Assembly (NCBI GenBank): GCA_034359265.1
Contig: CP136897.1
Location: 24,546,001-24,610,000, forward strand
Length of the DNA stretch: 64,000 nucleotides
Direction of reading: 5' to 3'
Source: Canna indica
Lineage: Eukaryota; Streptophyta; Magnoliopsida; Zingiberales; Cannaceae
In this document: positions 58,051 through 64,000 of the stretch, piece by piece
Layout: the number at the start of each line of letters is the position of its first letter
How positions within the stretch are numbered: the stretch's first letter is position 1
Translations under genes and position numbers: made by a program
The notes under the pieces: generated by a model
The model's database searches: none
The model's input: the letters and a program-made list of their open reading frames with translations, nothing else
Told to the model about the DNA's origin: nothing

Positions 58051-60290
58051 AGGAGATTGAAGAATAGAAGTTGACCAATGAGTTGAAGGAAGGATCCCTA
58101 CATGGTTGCAACTTCAAAGTCTTCATCTAGACTAAATGCCTATGGTAAAGTTGGCATCAAACACATTGGTATCATCTCCTATACTTACTTGATTAAATTA
58201 AAGTTGGAGTTATGATACATGCTTAAAATTGATTATTTTTCCCGCTCATGATATGCTTTTAAAAATGTTTTTGATTTTTGATTTTCGATCTCTTCGGAGA
58301 CCTATGTAGTTTGTAATGGGCTCAAGCGACCTTGCGGTTCTAAATCGTAGGCTCATTATGGCCTTTCGATTTTTAACTAATAGGAAGGGTTGGAGATCTT
58401 ATTTTTTAAAATTTTATATTTTGAGATCTCTTGATTCATTTCATTAACATGTATGATTTATATAAAAATGAATCCATGCTATTTAGTGAAGTTGACTTTT
58501 GAAAATTATTCTTGGTTTTTCTCTTCGCTATTTAGTTTAATAGTTTGCATGTAGATTTGGTTTCATTTTCTATTGATAAAGTATACTTGCAAGTTATTAT
58601 AAAAGGAAGGCTAACTAGAAAGAAAAAGATTAGTTTGGCAATCTATCATGATTAAGGTATAACTTTGATAAATTCAAAATCTTAGTGTTATACTTAAATG
58701 TTTAAGTTTAAATGATGTCTCTTTACTCATGATGGTAATTATATGTAAAATCCTTGATTTCTCGTGAGTAGGTAGAATTTTAGCATTTAGGCAAATTTCA
58801 TCAAATGAAATTTGCTCTAGGTTGATATTCACTATTAGAGACATACCTTTTAAGTCCAAACTAGTTTAACATGGTTAGAAATCTTATTCCTCAAATGCTT
58901 CACATTTTAAGATCTCCTAGATTCATTTTGATATCATGATAAGTCATTTAAAATGAATCTCTACTATCTAGCATAGGTTAAGGTTTTAAAATAAAAATTT
59001 CCTTTGAACTATTGCTATTTAGTAAGTTAGCTTGCTAGTTGACATATTATTTCATTATGTTACTAATAAAGTATACTTGCAAGTTGAAAATATAAATGAC
59101 TATGCTATTTAAAAGAAAATGAAAAAGGAAATGACAAGTTGAGCAAAATTTCTAAAGACTAAGGTATGAATTTAATTTTGCAAAATCTTAATATATTAAT
59201 TGAATATTCATGCTTAAATAATTTCTCTATACTCATGATTGATGTTGCATGATAAATGTTTGATTTTTCATGAGTAAGAAAAATCTTGATAACTTAGCTC
59301 ATTTCATGATATCATGATATTTATGAAATTGAACTAGGTTAAAATTCTTCTTTAGAGACTTCATTTTAAATTAAAAATGAAATGAACATGTTTAGATACA
59401 CACATGATATGATTCTAAGTATTCAATCTTGAAAATTCATGTGTAGATGAAAAATAAGATAATTAGATCACATTAGAGGACTTAAGTTTGAAAAGCTTTG
59501 ACCAAAGTCAACAAATCGACTTGATCATTTCATTTTAAGTTCAAATCTTCATAAACATGTTCTTATAATAATCATCTAACAACGTATTTAAACCATCAAT
59601 TTTCATTCTAGGATCTAAACATATTGCTAAACAAAATAAAGTAAGTATATCTGACCAATACTTTTTAAATTTAGATTTCATTAAAGAAATAATTTGTGCA
59701 AATAATTGGTGATGTCTATACGAAGAAAATACTTTACTAATACGAGCTATATGTGAAAGAGTTAAATTAGATCACATTAGAGGACTTTATTTTAACTTAA
59801 AAATGAAACGAACATGTTTAGATACACACATGATATGATTCTAAGTGTTCAATCTTGAAAATTCATGTGTAGATGTAAAATAAGATAATTAGATCACATT
59901 AGAGAACTTAAGTTTGAAAAGCTTTGACCCAAGTCAACAAATTGACTTGATCATTTCATTTTAAGTCCAAATCTTCATAAACATGTTTAGGAATATGTAT
60001 GATATGTTTCTAAGCACTTAGAATGGAAAATTCATATGGATATGGATAAAATGACATAGAGGTGATTTTATGAAAACCTCTTTTGAACCTAGTTGACCCA
60101 AGTCAACAAGTTGACTTAAAGGTCTCATTTTAAATCCATATTTGAGAAACATATTTAGATTTACTCATGTAATGTATCCATAGACTTATGTTTGAAAAAT
60201 CATGAGTAAATATTATGATTGAAACTTAGCAAGTTTCATGATAACTAGCTTAGTTTTGAATGAAATCATGCTAGGTTGATATCTTAATCG
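58051..60290 (+). other. Non-coding tail of element D, truncated, with repair scar
   Basis: Matches the tail of element B-C in order, from 25036 to about 26865 (phrases TCTTCGGAGACCTATGTAG, AGTTTGGCAATC and TTGACC-AAGTCAA modules at 59499, 59927 and 60093). It stops at about 60290, where the gag of element L resumes; the last 1.8 kb and the 3' LTR are gone. A hAT fragment with a flanking duplication lies at 59365-59991. Confidence 0.7.
59365..59991. repeat. Direct duplication flanking a hAT transposase fragment
   Basis: About 195 bp of the D tail (about 59365-59560, from ATTTTAAATTAAAAATGAA to ATAAACATGTT) is repeated at about 59790-59991. Between the copies, 59563-59769 is the reverse complement of hAT transposase DNA (38891-39095 of the element above), with about 11 differences in 205 bp. 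The copies share AATTA at the right junction. Confidence 0.85.
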
Positions 60291-60299
60291 ATTTAATTC

Positions 60300-60915
60300 A
60301 AGACATTGGAATTTGATGATGGTGGAAGTAGTATTCGCAACATGATAGCCAAGAAGCGGGATCTCCAATACCATCAAATCTAGAAAATTCAAATCGGGGT
60401 CTAGGCGGTGCTGTATAATTGCGGCCTAGTAGTCCACGGATGGATTCTTCATGACATTGTTCTCCTATAACCTAATGGCCAGTATTCATGTCCAGCGGAA
60501 GCCATGGCTGGTTTGGCAACTCCTCCGTGGGAAGAGGTGGTCGAGTGTCTTTGCTGCCGGACTCCTAACAAGGACGACTGAGTAGTCGAACCCCCTCAAT
60601 CTCTTTGGATATTGCTTCAAGTTTGGCTACAAACAGTTCACGTTCTTGGGCACGTTCAATACGCTCCCGGTCACGATCTTCTTGCATGACCTTCAAAAGA
60701 TTATGGAGTTGTTGTTGTAGTTCTTCTCCCATGGTTGATTGTGACTGCTCTGATACCGAAGATGTTGATTGCCTTGCTTGTGATTTGGTCCGGGGCCTTT
60801 GACATGTAGATTTTGATGTGGAGTTTGAAGAGGTAGATGTTGGTAGAATAGGAATAGGAGCGGCTGAGTGCCTTCCTTCCCTATGTTGTTGTTTGTTCCT
60901 TAATCTAAATAATTC
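60300..60915 (-). pseudogene. Gypsy element L gag, N-terminal part
   Basis: Minus-strand reading, with an ATG at 60732 in an open frame that extends further upstream to about 60915. Charged coiled segment MGEELQQQLHNLLKVMQ and RDRERIERAQERELFVAKLE, then a stop. Further on are the Gypsy Gag phrases PPRPRFEFSRFDGIGDPASW and EYYFHHHQIP. It stops at about 60300, where the tail of Sirevirus D abuts. The middle of gag is missing between here and 55100. Confidence 0.75.
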
Positions 60916-60923
60916 CGAATTAG

Positions 60924-61355
60924 TGACAGGGAGAGGGAGAGGGAGAGGGAGAGGGAGAGGGGGAGAGATAGATAGAGATGATACAAGAGTTAGATAGATG
61001 ATATAAGAATTGTAAATTCAGACATATATTATTCCCCTTCATGAATGAAATAAATACATGTATGCATTTGAAATTGTCAATCTTACTTATCTGGATTATA
61101 ACGACTTCCTAATCAACTTAATCAAAAGAGAAAAATATGCTAACAATGAACCTAATCAAAAGAGAGATATATGTAGAAAAATATGATAATAATGACATAA
61201 TTAAAAGAGAGAAATATGTGCTACGACTTTGAATTGGTAATTGAGACTTGTTCTTCCTTTTCCTTCTCAGCTCTTATCTTTATCTTTTTTTTATATTGTT
61301 GGCCCCATCTCTTGGATTCGGCCATCTCTTGAGATGGTTGGGTCCATTCATAACA
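60924..61355 (-). repeat. 5' LTR of Gypsy element L
   Basis: A 432-bp LTR, on the minus strand TGTTATGAATGGACCC to CTCTCCCTGTCA. The low-complexity GAGAGG run (60928-60968) is at its inner end. It is collinear with the three pieces of the 3' LTR and has neither the MULE nor the AT-rich insertion. The sequence after it (CTAATTCGGAATTATT on the minus strand) is not a primer site I recognise. Flanking target duplications do not match. Confidence 0.8.
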
Positions 61356-61606
61356 ATAGAAAGACTATTGCAGATATACCCAACATCCGTACTTGGTCAT
61401 AGGCCAAGACAAATACTATTACTAAGCAAAAAGTTACAGACTTCATCAACTTCACTACTTGCATATTTGTATTTTATAAGCAGTTTTTTACTTTTATATT
61501 ATATATATCCTTATAAACGGGTAAATGAGTTAAACAAGTTCAATAACATGATTAAACATGTTTAATTAAATAAGTTTAATCGAGTTTATACGGGCTACAC
61601 GAGTTC
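61334..61606 (+). repeat. 273-bp direct repeat, copy 1
   Basis: From ATGGTTGGGTCCATTCATAA to TACGGGCTACACGAGTTC. It spans the outer end of the 5' LTR of L and the adjoining flank. Copy 2 lies exactly 1105 bp to the right. Confidence 0.9.
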
Positions 61607-61734
61607 AACCCGGATTAACACGATTCAATAATCGTGTTAATCCGAGTTGAACCCGTTTAATCAAAACACATGTTTAGCCAAATCCGAACCCCCGTAACTC
61701 TATGTCGCGTCGTGTCAGAAATTGCCAGTCCTAA
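61500..61734 (-). mobile_element. hAT element terminal fragment
   Basis: The right end reads, on the minus strand, TAGGACTGGCAATTTCTGAC followed by ACGACGCGACA, a common plant hAT terminus. Inward there are GGGTTGAACTCG and AACCCGTTTAA repeats in both orientations. The left terminus is missing. Confidence 0.6.
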
Positions 61735-62438
61735 TGGTTTATTATCAAAAGCATGAATATAATTTCAAAATTGCCAAAACCATAACTATTTTCACCAAAG
61801 TTCCAAAATACACCTAAACTTTAACTTCCCTCCAAAATCATATTGAACGAGTCATTACAACTGTTGATTAATTCAAAGGCATATTTAGAATCTTTAAAAT
61901 GATTTTAATGTCCAAATAAAATATATCTTTAATAATAATTATCAAGGATGAATTTTCTAAATTCAAGATGTCGAAAATAATGTATCCTTTAATAACGATT
62001 ATCAAAGATATATTACCTAAATTAGAATCAACATAATTCCAATTTTGAAAATTCCTTATCAAATTCAAAATTAATCTTCAAAATTACCAAGAGAGAATCA
62101 GTGGGTTAATGGTAATGCAGATCCAATCCAATAAACCATAACCCTAAGCCCAATTCGATTTGCCTATGTGTGCAGCTATGTATGTTCACTTAACGTTAGT
62201 AGTGGGTCCAAAACTCATTTACAACCCACAAGTTATAAGCGAACTCTAGCAAGCCATTATGACTACCCAAGTCAAGTGAAGGTCGACGATCCGAGCAACC
62301 TAATTCACAGTATGGTACTCCGTCCTTTTTATCACACGATATTTGGATCGAGCATAAGGCATGGATTGCATCATCCTTATATTGCTCAATCTTATTTTTT
62401 GATTGCTGAGTAGACTAACTTAACAAAGGACATAACGC
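61735..62438. other. Unassigned DNA between the direct repeats
   Basis: AT-rich with mixed 40-bp phrases (two similar stretches with TATCTTTAATAATAATTATC and TATCCTTTAATAACGATTATC at about 61923 and 61980). No recognised gene or element. Confidence 0.4.
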
Positions 62439-62711
62439 ATGGTTGGGTCCATTCATAACAATAGAAAGACTATTGCAGACATATCCAACATCCGTACTTG
62501 GTCATAGGGCAAGACAAATACTACTACTAAGCAAAAAGTTACAAACTTCATCACCTTCACTACTTGCATATTTGTATTTTATAAGCAGTTTTTTACTTTT
62601 ATATTATATATATCCTTATAAACGGGTAAATGAGTTAAACAAGTTCAATAACATGATTAAACACGTTTAATTAAATGAGTTTAATCGAGTTTATACGGGC
62701 TACACGAGTTC
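62439..62711 (+). repeat. 273-bp direct repeat, copy 2
   Basis: About 95% like copy 1 by eye. It begins with the last 17 or so bases of the L LTR, so the duplication happened after element L inserted. It ends at GAGTTC, where unrelated sequence starts. Confidence 0.9.
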
Positions 62712-62989
62712 CAAGATAATGATCGACTAGGGACTACTTAGAATAAGATTCCAACTGCCTTAGGATTTTACTATCAAGTTTCGTACTTGATGACCATTAG
62801 GCGGAGTCAAATATTCGGGGAATATTTTATCAAGTCAAACACGCTTATAATGAATAACAAGATAAAGTAAATGTTCCATTAATTCAAAAGGGAAACTACA
62901 ATGATAACATTGTTCCATTGGCTTAGGGCACACTACTAACAGTCTTTATGTGTTCGGCGAAGGGCCCCACATTGCGAGGGAGAGTAATC
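62712..62989. other. Decayed leader or gag of the Tat-like element
   Basis: No readable frame. It continues the element from 62990 toward the direct repeat and is cut off there. Confidence 0.35.
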
Positions 62990-63349
62990 TTGGTTCTTTG
63001 GGTTTTAAGGTCCTTGCCCTTCCCTGAACAAGGGGTGTTGGAGACTTCATCACGAGTTATGGGATTAGATCTCCTCTTTCTCGAGTGATTGCTTTCTCCA
63101 AGCTTTGAATGACAGTGTTTGTGGTTAGCTTGGACGAGATTGGGTCAACATCTCGATTTGGGTTGTTAGTCGTTGGTTTTTGGCTTCCAAATTGTTTATC
63201 TACTACTGGGATTCTTTAGGAGAAGGGTGGTTTCGTATCGGAGCGTCGCTCCTCGCTATTTCAGCGTCACCAAGTTGCGGTCGATCGTCACCGTTGGGTC
63301 GTTGCCGTTGGCGTGCGACGGTGGTTGCTTGGCTTTGGGTTCTAACCAT
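62990..63349 (-). pseudogene. Gag start of a Tat-like Gypsy element, broken
   Basis: From ATG 63349 on the minus strand: MVRTQSQATTVARQRQRP, then after two stops a coiled piece NLEAKNQRLTTQIEMLTQ. This is the usual look of Tat/Athila Gag N-termini. Downstream it decays, with more stops before about 62990. Confidence 0.5.
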
Positions 63350-63373
63350 TGTGGGGGAGGTAAGCTTTACACC

Positions 63374-63391
63374 GCCTCACGGTAGGCGCTA
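63374..63391 (-). other. Primer-binding site of the Tat-like element
   Basis: Minus strand TAGCGCCTACCGTGAGGC, close to the TGGCGCC...ACCGTGGGGC primer sites of Tat-type plant Gypsy elements, two bases from the LTR end. Confidence 0.55.
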
Positions 63392-63393
63392 AA

Positions 63394-63802
63394 TGTTCCT
63401 GCCCGAGGATTGGAGTATTTTGGTCTGGTTCGGTGTCTCTCCTTGTCTTGTTCGAGGTAATGAAAATTGAAACTTAGGATTACCTGAGGCGCGCCGTGTC
63501 TATATTTATTGCAGGTGGATGTGATGACGCCATTCAGAAGTCTTGTGGTGATATTGCCCAGAATGGGTCGAGATTAACTTCAGATATGACGGGCTAATAA
63601 TGGCGTATTTCTTCTAACAAGATAGGATGTGGGTATCCTTGTATAGCCGAATGGGATTCCGGGATAGAACCACATGGTCTGGCTCGAATCTGATTCAGTG
63701 GAGTAGTTGGGTGGAGCGGCTTGATTTGGTTTGGAATGAGTGGTAAGGTGCTATTGGGTCTAATCCGATCGGCCCAATAGCTTTAGTTCGGTCCATAAAA
63801 CA
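63394..63802 (-). repeat. Putative LTR of the Tat-like element
   Basis: On the minus strand it starts TGTTTTATGGACCG (63802) and ends CTCGGGCAGGAACA (63394), next to the primer site. About 409 bp. The outer boundary rests only on the TG...CA rule because no second LTR is in the window. Confidence 0.45.
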
Positions 63803-64000
63803 ATAACTAAATATGCTAAATAGGACGACGTTCATAAATTTAGGTAGATTTAGTTTCATTAAAAATTTTATTCTCATTTAAGATAATATTTAGTTTTAAT
63901 TGTCTTTATTGTAAATATTTAAAATACATCTCAATTTATTTTTGTTGAATGAAGTATAAAAAAGACATTTGCTTGAAAATCTATATAAAAATTAATTATA
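63803..64000. other. AT-rich flank
   Basis: Low-complexity AT-rich sequence with no recognised feature. Confidence 0.6.

Noticed and set aside
60745..60757. GGTATCAGAGCAG on the minus strand as the primer site of element L
   Set aside because: It lies within the gag reading frame, 166 bp from the LTR end defined by comparison with the 3' LTR; a chance match is more likely.

Overview
This is plant nuclear DNA, almost all of it transposable elements in layers. The evidence is LTR retrotransposon classes found in plants (Sirevirus-like Copia, chromoviral and Tat-like Gypsy), the plant primer-binding site TGGTATCAGAGC, CACTA, hAT and Mutator elements, and captured pieces of plant gene families. 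Nothing identifies the species; angiosperm is as far as I would go. I found no intact host gene, rRNA, tRNA or CRISPR array. Every recognisable coding region is interrupted by stops or frameshifts.

Layout. 1-2606: tail and 3' LTR of Sirevirus-like element A. 2607-3959: minisatellite DNA and the end of a CACTA-type element. 3960-10336: CACTA element with a broken TNP2 transposase (minus), carrying a Tekay/Del-like solo LTR (7371-9876). 10582-20423: a three-level nest; Tekay-like solo LTR H (duplication GAACC) contains Sirevirus solo LTR F (ATTAT), which contains a dead chromovirus M (GTTC). 20424-21612: unidentified coding-like DNA with an LTR remnant and a hAT MITE. 21613-30405: Mutator-type foldback element (9-bp duplication) split by a complete gag-only Sirevirus-like element B-C (ACGTC). 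30406-33537: old degraded DNA with a mini-CACTA, a hAT MITE and a TRIM. 33538-61355: one minus-strand Gypsy element L, blown up to about 28 kb. Its 3' LTR holds a Pack-MULE (33650-45248), which holds solo LTR J, which holds solo LTR I, which holds an hAT element and its MITE. The same LTR also holds a 4.7-kb AT-rich insertion (45356-50018). Its RNase H region holds Sirevirus solo LTR E, and its gag holds truncated Sirevirus D. 61356-64000: hAT remnant, a 273-bp direct repeat, and the LTR, primer site and gag start of a Tat-like element.

Most notable: (1) a Pack-MULE carrying an ABCC-transporter fragment, a DUF3537-family fragment duplicated in both inverted arms, and a third fragment that may be the SPO11/TopoVIA C-terminus; (2) a Sirevirus-like family that keeps gag with two CCHC knuckles but has no pol, with arrays of GGTCGACC palindromes just upstream of the LTR TATA box; (3) a repair scar in element D where hAT transposase DNA lies between two copies of duplicated flank; (4) a very AT-rich insertion of unknown class. 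Target duplications were read by eye; exact boundaries need alignment.
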